Below, in pieces: positions 1 through 7,610 of a stretch of 64,000 bases of DNA. The position numbers were made by a program, and so were the translations under genes. The stretch is taken from the NCBI RefSeq assembly GCF_001708965.1, contig NZ_LVJW01000003.1, positions 310,001-374,000 of the forward strand, written 5' to 3'. The notes under the pieces were generated by a model. It was not told the origin of the DNA, searched no databases, and saw only the letters and a program-made list of their open reading frames with translations. Origin of the DNA: Candidatus Thiodiazotropha endoloripes (lineage in GTDB: Bacteria; Pseudomonadota; Gammaproteobacteria; Chromatiales; Chromatiaceae). Position 1 is the first letter of the stretch. Every line of letters starts with the position of its first letter.

Positions 1-1661
1 GCCATCTGGGGTCTGGTTAAACCCAGCATTCTTCCGGCGGAAGCGAGGTTGCCTCTGGCCCGCTCGACGGCTCTGTCGAGGAGTCTGTTTTCCACGGTTC
101 CAAGGGGTATGTTCTGCTCCAGTATCTGGTCAAGCATTCGATCGAATAAAAGGCCACTGTTTTGTGGGCTGGGGGAGTCCGCCAGGGTGGAGGTTTGAGT
201 TTGTGCTGTGGCTGCGGGTTCCACACTGAGTTCAGGGAAAAGGTTTGGCAGGTCGATGTGTGTGTCATTGGCAGTAATGATCACACCCCGCTCGATAATG
301 TTCTCCAGTTCACGGATGTTGCCGGGCCAGTCGTAGTTTCTCAGCGCCCTGAGTGCCCGTTCGGTGATCCCGGGGGTACGTTTACCATGCAGAGCGGTGT
401 ACTTCTCCAGAAAACGATTGACCAGGGCCGGTATGTCATCTTCCCGTTCGCGTAAGGCGGGGATCAGAATTGGAAAGATGTTGAGTCGGTAATAGAGGTC
501 CGCACGGAATTTGCCTGCATCCACAGCCTGCTGCAGATCCACATTGGTGGCGGCCACCAGTCTGACATTGACCTTGCGGGTGCGGCTGTCTCCGATTCGT
601 TCAAACTCACCTTCCTGTAAGACTCTTAACAGCTTGGCCTGTGCGGCGGGAGAAAGCTCTCCCACTTCATCAAGGAAAAGCGTGCCTCCGTGTGCACGCT
701 CAAATCGTCCGGGGCGGGAGTGCTGGGCGCCGGTATAGGCCCCTTTTTCCACGCCGAAGAGTTCCGATTCGATGAGTGATTCAGGAATTGCGGCGCAGTT
801 GATGGCGATGAAGTTTCTTTCTGCCCGGGAACTGATGCTGTGGAGTGCCCGGGCGAACATCTCCTTGCCGACACCGGTCTCGCCCAGCAGCAGTACGGTT
901 ACATTGCTCTCACCCGCCTTTTTCAGCATTTCGCAGGTTTTCAGGAAGGGCGGTGCGCTGCCTACCATGTCGCCGGGTGCGGTCTCCTCATCAAGAGAGT
1001 AGCGAAGATGGGCCACTTCCTCTTGGAGTTTGAGTAACTGGTCTGCGATATGGTCCGGATTGAAATATTTGAGATCCTCTTCCACATTGCCTTCCCACTC
1101 CTCGACCGGTTTACCTACATTACGACAGTGGCGGTCGCCCATGCCGCAGCACTCCGGTTCCTTGTAGAGGATAAAGCGGCCGACGATTTCACTGGTGTAA
1201 CCGGTGGCATAACCGATCTGGGTCCAGCAGACTGATTCGGTGTGTACGCCGAATTGCTCGATATGAACATCTGCCTCGTAGGAGTGCTCCCAGATCAGAT
1301 CGCCGAAATATCGGCCATTGGCGATGTCGACGTCGATCTTGATCGGTGAGACCTTTACGATGCCTTCCACCATGTGGAGTTTGGGCCCCATCAGCATCAG
1401 CTCTTCATCCGATGCGTTAGGCATCAGCTTACGGGCAAGTTTGGCGTCCCGGACTCCGGAGGCGTAACCCATTCTGGTCAGCAGTCCCCTGGCCCGTTCA
1501 ATGCCCAGGGTCTCGATCAGCTCCTTGCGCAGAGAGCCCATGGCGCCGATATGCAACATGATCATGCGCTGGTCACTGAGGTGTATCCGGCCCTCCTCCA
1601 GGGAGAGGTTGAGCTCTGAGGGGAGGTTGAATTCAGAGCTCAGATCGATCTGTATGGCCAT
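1..1661 (-). CDS. XylR/DmpR-type sigma-54-dependent activator (3' end outside window)
   Basis: This is an enhancer-binding protein that would sense an aromatic effector and activate RNA polymerase with sigma-54. The product begins MAIQIDLSSE. It shows an N-terminal XylR_N/V4R sensor half to about residue 215, with a CCGMGDRHC cysteine cluster. A short linker leads to an AAA+ domain with Walker A GETGVGKE (near residue 260), GAYTGA (the sigma-54 contact loop, Tyr instead of the commoner Phe) and Walker B GGTLFLDE. The reading frame is still open at base 1 within a Fis-like helix-turn-helix, so only the last residues are missing. It diverges from a catechol dioxygenase cluster, the classical arrangement for XylR, DmpR and PoxR regulators. 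The start at 1661 is chosen because an upstream ATG is out of frame. The family is confident; the inducer is inferred. Confidence 0.9.
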   Translation of the reverse strand, partial: MAIQIDLSSEFNLPSELNLSLEEGRIHLSDQRMIMLHIGAMGSLRKELIETLGIERARGLLTRMGYASGVRDAKLARKLMPNASDEELMLMGPKLHMVEGIVKVSPIKIDVDIANGRYFGDLIWEHSYEADVHIEQFGVHTESVCWTQIGYATGYTSEIVGRFILYKEPECCGMGDRHCRNVGKPVEEWEGNVEEDLKYFNPDHIADQLLKLQEEVAHLRYSLDEETAPGDMVGSAPPFLKTCEMLKKAGESNVTVLLLGETGVGKEMFARALHSISSRAERNFIAINCAAIPESLIESELFGVEKGAYTGAQHSRPGRFERAHGGTLFLDEVGELSPAAQAKLLRVLQEGEFERIGDSRTRKVNVRLVAATNVDLQQAVDAGKFRADLYYRLNIFPILIPALREREDDIPALVNRFLEKYTALHGKRTPGITERALRALRNYDWPGNIRELENIIERGVIITANDTHIDLPNLFPELSVEPAATAQTQTSTLADSPSPQNSGLLFDRMLDQILEQNIPLGTVENRLLDRAVERARGNLASAGRMLGLTRPQM

Positions 1662-1734
1662 AGGGTCGTCTCAGGCTGGTATCAATTTCATGCTGACGAT
1701 ATGGTGAGAAAATAAAATCACGATATCATCAGAA

Positions 1735-1743
1735 AGTGATCAT
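1735..1743. promoter_or_regulatory. Candidate upstream activator site, copy 1
   Basis: AGTGATCAT occurs here and again at 1868-1876 in the AT-rich stretch between the regulator and the ferredoxin gene. Known XylR/DmpR enhancer sites contain TGATCA-type palindromes, so this is a candidate binding half-site about 240 bases upstream of the -24 element. Inference from sequence resemblance only. Confidence 0.4.
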
Positions 1744-1867
1744 ATAATAAGTATTGTCTGCTTTGTGACAGTGTAACTTAAAAATAGCAGTAAAAAATAA
1801 CGATTGAAAATATAAATATCGATTTTAATTGTTATAACGATAAAATATTAGGGTTATCCCTTAAATA

Positions 1868-1876
1868 AGTGATCAT
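1868..1876. promoter_or_regulatory. Candidate upstream activator site, copy 2
   Basis: This is the second AGTGATCAT, about 100 bases upstream of the -24 element at 1974. That distance is typical for enhancer sites of sigma-54 activators. With the copy at 1735 it would make a two-site enhancer for the divergent regulator. Confidence 0.45.
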
Positions 1877-1973
1877 TTAGTAATTTTTGCATTCAATTCC
1901 TCTGTTTTGGCTGATTTTGGCAGCGATCTGAGCTGACCGCCCGGCTGAGGTTGTTCTCTCCACGCGTCCTTCA

Positions 1974-1989
1974 TGGCACACATTCTGCT
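1974..1989 (+). promoter_or_regulatory. Sigma-54 (-24/-12) promoter of the meta-cleavage cluster
   Basis: The sequence TGGCACACATTCTGCT matches the sigma-54 consensus TGGCAC-N5-TTGCW with one mismatch in the -12 block. The GG and GC doublets are separated by exactly 10 bases, as required. It lies about 90 bases upstream of the ferredoxin start at 2078 and faces the cluster. The divergent gene encodes a GAYTGA-bearing activator, which supports the call. Confidence 0.75.
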
Positions 1990-2077
1990 CTAACCACTTC
2001 AAGGATCGCTTTTTCTCATCTGAGGGAGCCGGTCCGGAAACGTCGACTCAATACAACATTCAACACAAGGGGATCCG

Positions 2078-2428
2078 ATGCGACACCGGGTGACGATCGA
2101 AAACTGTAACGAGACCTATCCCTGCTCAGAACAGCAGACCCTGTTACAGGGGATGGAGCAGCTTGGCAAGCGGGGCATACCCGTCGGTTGCCGGGGTGGT
2201 GGATGTGGTGTCTGCAGGGTTCAGGTGACCTCGGGAAACTTTTTAAAGGCAAAGATGAGCCGAAGCGTGATCAGCGAAGCGGATGAATCGAAGCGGATCG
2301 TGCTGGCTTGTCGCTGCACGCCGACCAGTGATCTATCGATCAGCGTGGTGGGAAAAATGGAAAAAGCCTTGAGAGCGGAGTGTCAGGTCGAGCCTGAAGA
2401 TGAGGTGAGTGTTGCTGCTGTCGTCTGA
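2078..2428 (+). CDS. Plant-type [2Fe-2S] ferredoxin, XylT/DmpQ-like
   Basis: A 116-residue soluble ferredoxin. The cluster ligands are visible as C38-x4-C43-x2-C46 (CRGGGCGVC) and C78. XylT-family ferredoxins re-reduce the active-site iron of catechol 2,3-dioxygenase after oxidative inactivation by substituted catechols. Its position directly before the dioxygenase gene (57 bases apart) fits that role. A purine-rich AAGGGGA lies just before the ATG. It would be transcribed from the sigma-54 promoter at 1974. Confidence 0.88.
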   Translation: MRHRVTIENCNETYPCSEQQTLLQGMEQLGKRGIPVGCRGGGCGVCRVQVTSGNFLKAKMSRSVISEADESKRIVLACRCTPTSDLSISVVGKMEKALRAECQVEPEDEVSVAAVV

Positions 2429-2485
2429 GGCTCTGCAGAAGGGCTCAATAACGATACGATTTACACAGACAGAGAGGATTTAATC

Positions 2486-3412
2486 ATGGCATTCAAAGGC
2501 GTACTCCGTCCCGGACTGATTCAGATTCGCGTTCTGAATATGGACGAAGCCATCAACCACTACCAGAATATTCTTGGACTCAATATCGTTAGTACCGAGG
2601 CTGACGGCCGGGTCTATCTGAAAGGCTGGGATGAGTTTGATCACCATAGCGTCGTATTACGTCAGGCGGAGAGCGCCGGCCTGGACTATGTAGCATTCAA
2701 GGTCGACAGCGACGACTATCTGCGGGAGATTGAACCCAAGATCGTCGCCTGGGGTCTGGAGGTGGATCATGTTCCTGCCGGTGAGCAGCCGGGTGTCGGT
2801 CCGCGTATCGGTTTCACCCTGCCAACCGGTCACCGCATCGAACTCTATCACCAGATCGATATGGCTGATGATCATCCCGGCATCACCAATCCGGATATCT
2901 ATCCGCGTCGTCCCGAAGGCATGGGCGCCAGCCGCTTTGATCATCTGCTCTGTTACGGTCCCAACATCGGCAAGGCGCGGGAGTTTTTCTGTGAAGTGCT
3001 TGATTTCTATCAGCCCGAGAAGGTCGATTTGCCAGAGGGGGATGGCTCCCTTGCCATCTGGCTCACTGCAAGCAACAAGGCCCATGATATTGCTTTTGTT
3101 GAGCATGAGGAGCCAGGCAAGCTGCACCATGTGGCCTTCCTGTTGCAGGATTGGAATGAAGTGGGTGCTGCTGCCGATATCATCTCCATCAATGACGTTT
3201 CCCTCGATATCGGACCGACCCGTCACGGTATCACCCGCGGTCAGACCATCTACTTCTTCGATCCTTCCGGTAACCGTAACGAGGTCTATGCCGGTGGTTA
3301 TACCGCCTATCCCGACCACCCGGTTCGGAGCTGGGATTTCGACCATGTTGGCAAGGGGATCTTCTACTATGAGCGTGCTCTGAATGACCGCTTTCTAACG
3401 GTTTTGACCTGA
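2486..3412 (+). CDS. xylE: Catechol 2,3-dioxygenase (extradiol, type I)
   Basis: A 308-residue cytosolic enzyme that opens catechol between C2 and C3 to 2-hydroxymuconic semialdehyde using Fe(II) and O2. By comparison with the Pseudomonas XylE sequence as I recall it, the iron ligands are H153, H215 and E266. The acid/base and substrate residues H200, H247 and Y256 are also present. The two-barrel vicinal-oxygen-chelate length (307-308 residues) is normal and the C-terminus RFLTVLT is family-typical. An AGAGAGG ribosome site precedes the ATG. Its stop overlaps the next start (TGATG), indicating coupled translation. The symbol follows the archetype; dmpB or another name could equally apply. 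Confidence 0.95.
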   Translation: MAFKGVLRPGLIQIRVLNMDEAINHYQNILGLNIVSTEADGRVYLKGWDEFDHHSVVLRQAESAGLDYVAFKVDSDDYLREIEPKIVAWGLEVDHVPAGEQPGVGPRIGFTLPTGHRIELYHQIDMADDHPGITNPDIYPRRPEGMGASRFDHLLCYGPNIGKAREFFCEVLDFYQPEKVDLPEGDGSLAIWLTASNKAHDIAFVEHEEPGKLHHVAFLLQDWNEVGAAADIISINDVSLDIGPTRHGITRGQTIYFFDPSGNRNEVYAGGYTAYPDHPVRSWDFDHVGKGIFYYERALNDRFLTVLT

Positions 3413-3834
3413 TGGAGCTGGCGGTAAACGAACCACAGATCCACTGGCGAGCGGCTGCCGATGCGGTCACCGCCGCCGTGCAGCAGGCTGAGGAGATGGG
3501 GATAAAGATCAATGCCGCGGTGGTGGACAAGGGTGGTAATCTACTCGCCTTTCAGCGTATGAACGGTGCCTTTCTACACTCCATCGGCATCTCTATCGAT
3601 AAGGCCTACACGGCTGCCGGGTTCGGTTTCCCCACCCGTAAATGGATGGATGAAATCCGTGATATACCACAGCTTCGTGAAGGTATCGTACACAGGGATC
3701 GTCTGGTGATCTTCGGTGGTGGCCTGCCCATTGTCAGCAATGACCAGGTGATCGGTGCGATCGGTGTCTCCGGTGGCTCCGAAGAGCAGGATGAGATCTG
3801 TGCCAGGGCAGGATTGCAGCGATTGGGGCTGTAA
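3412..3834 (+). CDS. GlcG/HbpS (DUF336) family protein
   Basis: A 140-residue protein with the GlcG/HbpS fold signature: an alpha-helical start, AAVVDKGGNLLAFQRMNGA in the first third, and GGGLPI plus IGAIGVSGGSEEQDE near the end. Family members bind haem or cobalamin-like ligands, or are of unknown function. Genes of this family recur in aromatic meta-cleavage operons beside the dioxygenase, but their role there is not settled. There is no signal peptide. It is translationally coupled to the dioxygenase by a TGATG overlap and is followed by a terminator-like hairpin, so it probably ends the first transcript. Confidence 0.85.
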   Translation: MELAVNEPQIHWRAAADAVTAAVQQAEEMGIKINAAVVDKGGNLLAFQRMNGAFLHSIGISIDKAYTAAGFGFPTRKWMDEIRDIPQLREGIVHRDRLVIFGGGLPIVSNDQVIGAIGVSGGSEEQDEICARAGLQRLGL

Positions 3835-3840
3835 GCTTTT

Positions 3841-3860
3841 ATTAACGTTAACAGGCCCAG
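3841..3860. repeat. Partial copy of the dispersed 31-nt repeat
   Basis: GTTAACAGGCCCAGGG directly after the preceding gene matches the 3' half of the repeat found complete at 30449, 34561, 41908 and 55987. The left arm may be the GGGGCT that overlaps the stop codon of the preceding gene, giving a slightly longer variant. Unlike the other copies, it follows a rightward gene. Confidence 0.45.
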
Positions 3861-3870
3861 GGCTCTCAGG

Positions 3871-3906
3871 GCATGGGGTACGTCAATGGTACCCCATGCA
3901 TTTTTA
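3871..3906 (+). terminator. Rho-independent terminator-like hairpin
   Basis: GCATGGGGTAC and GTACCCCATGC form an 11-base-pair stem with a 7-base loop, followed by ATTTTTACTTT. It sits between the HbpS-like gene and the tautomerase gene. It would end or attenuate transcription from the sigma-54 promoter before the last two genes of the cluster. Confidence 0.75.
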
Positions 3907-4005
3907 CTTTGGATCTGACAGCGTGTTTTATTGTCGTCCACTTTTTCATGCCGTAAATGGCGTGCGAAAGGGGCCTTGTCAACCGTCAACTAGTGAGGAC
4001 TATTC

Positions 4006-4203
4006 ATGCCATTGATTCAGGCAACCATCATGGAGGGGCGCTCCCAGGAGCAAAAGGAGGCATTCTATCAGGGTGTCACACAGGTCGTGGTGGATACGCT
4101 CAAGGTAAAACCGGAGCAGGTGCGTGTGGTAATACAGGAAGTGCCGAAATCCCACTGGGCGATCGGTGGGGTATCCGTAGCCAAGCGTGACGCCAAACCA
4201 TAG
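4006..4203 (+). CDS. 4-oxalocrotonate tautomerase, XylH/DmpI-like
   Basis: A 65-residue tautomerase subunit that isomerises 2-hydroxymuconate in the oxalocrotonate branch of the meta pathway. It starts MPLIQATIMEGRS, so the catalytic Pro becomes N-terminal after Met removal. The family's EGR...EQK, VRVVIQEVP and IGG segments are present, with Trp in the hydrophobic active-site position usually held by Phe (HWAIGG). Members work as hexamers. A GTGAGGA ribosome site precedes the ATG, and the PanE-like gene starts 12 bases after the stop. The other oxalocrotonate-branch enzymes are not in the window. Confidence 0.9.
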   Translation: MPLIQATIMEGRSQEQKEAFYQGVTQVVVDTLKVKPEQVRVVIQEVPKSHWAIGGVSVAKRDAKP

Positions 4204-4215
4204 CAAACCGATACG

Positions 4216-5166
4216 ATGCGGTTTTTGATTCTCGGCGCTGGCGGTATCGGTGGTTACTATGGCGCACGTCTGCAAGCGGCCGCTCACCAGGTTCTCTACA
4301 TGGCCCGTGGGGAGCACCTGAAAGCGCTTCAAAACAGTGGTCTGTCGGTACGCCACCCGGAGTTCGATTTCGAGGCAAAGGTCGATGCCATTGACCAGCA
4401 GGGTCTGCTCGATCGTTATCGTGCAGACGATTTCGACCTGTTGATCGTGACCGTCAAGGCTGGTGCTACAGAGTCAGTGATGCAGGACCTGAAAAGCTGG
4501 TTGAGCGGTGCAACCACGCCTGTGCTGTCTCTGCAGAATGGGATCGATAATGAGATTGCCATCGCTGCCCATATTGGAAGTGAGCGGACGATTGGTGGAC
4601 TCGCCGTGCGAATTGGCGGGCATATTATTCGTCCTGGGGTGATCGAAGCCACCGGTGTGGCGCAAGTCGTAATGGGTGCCTGGAAGTGTGCCAAGGACCA
4701 CCCTGGGAGACAGCAAGAGCTGAAAAGTGTGGCGGACTGTTTTAATCGGGCAGGCATACCAACCACATTGAGTGAAACCATTCAGAAAGCGCTTTGGCGA
4801 AAGCTGCTGATCAATAACGGGGTCAATCCATTGAGTGCCCTGACCGGATTGGACACCCGCAGTCTGACGGCCCATCCGGTACTGACCCGTACTGTCTACC
4901 AGCTGATGGAGGAGGTGGCGCTTGCGGCTGAGGCCGACGGCGTCGATCTGCAGCAGTGTGACATCGATGAAATGTATCAGTTGATCTGTCAGTTTGATGC
5001 CATCAAGACCTCCATGCTGGTGGATCGTGAAAAGGGGCGGCCATTGGAACTGGATGCCATCACCGGTGTGGTGGTGGAGCGATGCAGCAGACTGGGAAAA
5101 GAGGCGCCAATCTCAGCACTGGTTCAGGCATTGCTGGAGAATCAATTGAAGTTTGGAGATCGGTAG
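4216..5166 (+). CDS. 2-dehydropantoate 2-reductase family (PanE/ApbA)
   Basis: A 316-residue NAD(P)H-dependent reductase. The N-terminal Rossmann motif GAGGIGGYYG lies at residues 7-16. The C-terminal helical domain has the family catalytic lysine in WRKLLINNGVNPLSALTG (K196). True PanE makes pantoate for CoA. Paralogues of this family occur in catabolic clusters and act on other 2-keto acids. The 12-base gap from the tautomerase suggests a catabolic paralogue, but the sequence cannot decide between the two. A terminator-like hairpin follows at 5301. Confidence 0.85.
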   Translation: MRFLILGAGGIGGYYGARLQAAAHQVLYMARGEHLKALQNSGLSVRHPEFDFEAKVDAIDQQGLLDRYRADDFDLLIVTVKAGATESVMQDLKSWLSGATTPVLSLQNGIDNEIAIAAHIGSERTIGGLAVRIGGHIIRPGVIEATGVAQVVMGAWKCAKDHPGRQQELKSVADCFNRAGIPTTLSETIQKALWRKLLINNGVNPLSALTGLDTRSLTAHPVLTRTVYQLMEEVALAAEADGVDLQQCDIDEMYQLICQFDAIKTSMLVDREKGRPLELDAITGVVVERCSRLGKEAPISALVQALLENQLKFGDR

Positions 5167-5300
5167 GGTCATAGGTGCTTGGCAGTTCTGAACGTAGTCG
5201 GAGGCACTCTCCGATATCTGAGTACCACTCTCTGACACTTCTCTTTTTCATGTTGCCATACTGCTGATCCATAAACTTCGACCATGATGGTGATAACGCC

Positions 5301-5329
5301 CCTCTCCCGTTGTGGGAGAGGAGCTTTTT
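5301..5329 (+). terminator. Rho-independent terminator after the PanE-like gene
   Basis: CCTCTCCC and GGGAGAGG form an 8-base-pair GC-rich stem with a 5-base loop, followed by AGCTTTTTC. It lies 135 bases past the PanE-like stop and closes the meta-cleavage region. Confidence 0.7.
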
Positions 5330-5417
5330 CAGTCTTACTGCAGGGAAGATTGAAAGTTAATGGGACAGCAGTGATGTTGCTATCAACCCTGAGATTTAGG
5401 TGCCGGGTGAGTAATTA

Positions 5418-6389
5418 CTACCAGCCTGCATTGTTTTCCTGCAGCAGTTGGTAATCTTCCCCCTGATTGTTGTTTATATTGGGATTGGCCGTTGGATCAT
5501 TCGTGCGGTAATAGATACTTGAGTCGTTTGGATTGACATAGTTGTAGTCGTAGTAACCATCCGCTTCGTATCTTGTGCCTGTGTTGGGATCAACCAGCTG
5601 CTGTCTTTCATGGATGGAATCAATGTAGGCGCTGTGAGAGCGATCTGAAGCCGCGCTACGCTCCATGTAACTGTTATGGCTTCTGTCCAGTGCATCCATA
5701 TTGGATTGATGTATCTGTTGCTGGCTCTGCTGGAAGGCGCGGTTTTTTGCACTCAGGTTATTCTGGAACTGTAGGTGTTGGGCATTCGCTGACTGCAGCC
5801 AGTTCGGATCATACTGGTAGGATTTGGCAAACCGCAGCAGCTCATTCTGAATCTGTGAATAGTCATGGGATTCAGACAGAGGTACTGTAAACCCGTACAG
5901 CTGCACGATCGTCACTGGCGCCCCGTTGTTGGGTAGAGAACTGACCGTCACGGCCGCGGAACTCTTCTGATTGTCCTGCTGGTCCACCACATCAAATCCA
6001 AAAGTAACAACCTGTTGCCCATAACGGAACAGCAGGTTTGCGTCCCGCTGCGTCACATATTGGGAGATGGTCGAAATTCTGTAACGATTTTCGATATTGG
6101 CATTGGGATTTTCAGCACTGACTTGCTGTAAAAGATTATTGAAATATTGCTCGGGATCCACCGGATTAGAGATGAAAGCGCCATGTAGATGGTAGATATA
6201 GCCGCCAGCAGCACAAAATGCTGTTGGTGTGTCGGGAATTTTTACATTGCAATTGAAGCTCTCGGGTACTGATACATAGGCGGTGGTGGTACCATTTTCC
6301 TGCAGTGGTACATACTTCAAGCCCTGTGCCTGTGTAATCGGGGTTACGATAAACAGCAAAGGTAGCAGCAAATAGATTAAAGGCTTCAT
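5418..6389 (-). CDS. Secreted Gln/Asn-rich protein of unknown function
   Basis: A 323-residue protein with a signal peptide (MKPLIYLLLPLLFIVTPITQAQG, cut after about residue 21). The N-terminal half looks folded and has two cysteines (CNVKIP and FCAAGG). From about residue 190 the sequence becomes very rich in Gln, Asn, Ser and Tyr, with a repeated-looking RSHNSYMERS / DRSHSAYIDS pair near residues 236-260. The tail is acidic and Asn-rich. AAGGA lies upstream of the ATG. I do not recognise the family; periplasmic or surface location is the only safe inference. It is transcribed toward the meta-cleavage cluster and stands alone. Confidence 0.7.
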   Translation of the reverse strand: MKPLIYLLLPLLFIVTPITQAQGLKYVPLQENGTTTAYVSVPESFNCNVKIPDTPTAFCAAGGYIYHLHGAFISNPVDPEQYFNNLLQQVSAENPNANIENRYRISTISQYVTQRDANLLFRYGQQVVTFGFDVVDQQDNQKSSAAVTVSSLPNNGAPVTIVQLYGFTVPLSESHDYSQIQNELLRFAKSYQYDPNWLQSANAQHLQFQNNLSAKNRAFQQSQQQIHQSNMDALDRSHNSYMERSAASDRSHSAYIDSIHERQQLVDPNTGTRYEADGYYDYNYVNPNDSSIYYRTNDPTANPNINNNQGEDYQLLQENNAGW

Positions 6390-6601
6390 TGTTTTCGTTG
6401 TCCTTAATATGTGTTCTAAACGTGCGGGGATTTACATTAAAAACCTGAGACTGATTGGAATATTCAAAGCTCCATGGTTTCTAAGGATAGCTTGAATGGT
6501 TTTAAAGTCACACGGCTTTCGTGTGGTTATTCAGCTGATTCGGGTTTGGTAGGATCCTTGCTGACTCTCGCCAGACTCCGGTTCGAGTGTTTCAATGATG
6601 A

Positions 6602-7441
6602 CTAACCATTTGGTTTCTGGATGAAAATATGCCACTTGGGTCGTTTCCAGCTTTCCCGGAAATCAGCAACATCCGATTCGGCTGCCGTTTTGCTCTTTTC
6701 ATTGCCGTCGAGGAAAAGTACCAGCTCGAACTGCTGTTCCGCTGAACCGAATTTTTCGTCGAACTGTTTTACGATCTGGTTGGCCGGGGTTGCCAAACGA
6801 CCCATGATCTCGACCACCAGTAAGCTGAGTCCCGCGTACCAGAGATTGGTTTGATCCTCTATGATGCCCTGATTCACTGGGAAATCCGGTTGCTCACCGG
6901 TCAGACGTTAATTGAGGGAGAGGCGGGCGAATTCCGTTGTAATTGCAATATTCAGGTAGTGGAATTTTATCTTTGAGTAGGTGCCGGATTCGAACCCAAG
7001 TTCCACTACCCGCTCATTCAGCAGGATATGAACCTGGGAATTGCGTTCAGTGATCTGCAAAAAATCAAGTTCGTAGCGGTAGTGGGTAAGGAAGGCGGTG
7101 TAAGCGATGGGAAAGGCTCTCTTGCGTGTTACCTCATCCTGTTGCTTATAGTCTTCATGGGATTGACTGATTGAATCGAGGATCATCAATCTGTCGAGCA
7201 GGCTTACCCATGTAGATCGGATTTGTTGCCACTCTGTTTTGTCCGGCAGTTGGTTTTCAGTGGCATTCTGGTCGTTGAAGAGGTCAGTATTGAATTCCAG
7301 GTAGTCCACGATATCGGACAGCCCCTTGCGTTGGGTGAGTACGACCTGAAGATAGTTGTCCGGTAACTGTTGTGAAAAAATCTCACTGTCTGAGGTTGCA
7401 GAAACCACGATTCTGGGTGTGCATAGGGTGAGCAAAAGCAT
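6602..7441 (-). pseudogene. Unknown secreted protein gene split by one in-frame TAA
   Basis: Two open segments, 7441-6908 (177 residues) and 6877-6602 (about 91 residues), lie in the same frame. They are separated only by a TAA at 6910-6908 and ten sense codons (RLTGEQPDFP). Read through the stop, the product would be about 280 residues, continuing ...EFARLSLN, stop, RLTGEQPDFPVNQGIIEDQTNLWYAG. The N-terminus (MLLLTLCTPRIVVSA) resembles a short signal peptide. The second segment has a hydrophobic stretch (LWYAGLSLLVVEIMGRL). No family is recognised. The simplest reading is a nonsense mutation. Two separate genes remain possible because a GTG at 6877 could start the second. Confidence 0.6.
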
Positions 7442-7610
7442 GGTGCGAATCAGTCACTTCATACCGGTTAGTCCTTGTTGTCGGCATCTCCAAGTCAACC
7501 TGTCCAGTATGCAGCTCGGGCATTTCTGCAGCTGACAGGACGACTGTATCTGTGAGTAACGCTTAGGTTAACAGATTAAAACAAGTCTGGTCATCTGAAT
7601 CCGGGGTGCT

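Noticed and set aside
2657-3346. Long open frame (229 codons) on the minus strand inside the catechol dioxygenase gene
   Set aside because: It lies wholly opposite xylE, whose catalytic residues and family length are clear. The antisense product has no recognisable motif.
2730-3383. Second long rightward open frame overlapping xylE
   Set aside because: It is the +1 shadow of xylE, with Ser/Arg/Ile-rich low-information composition and no ribosome site.
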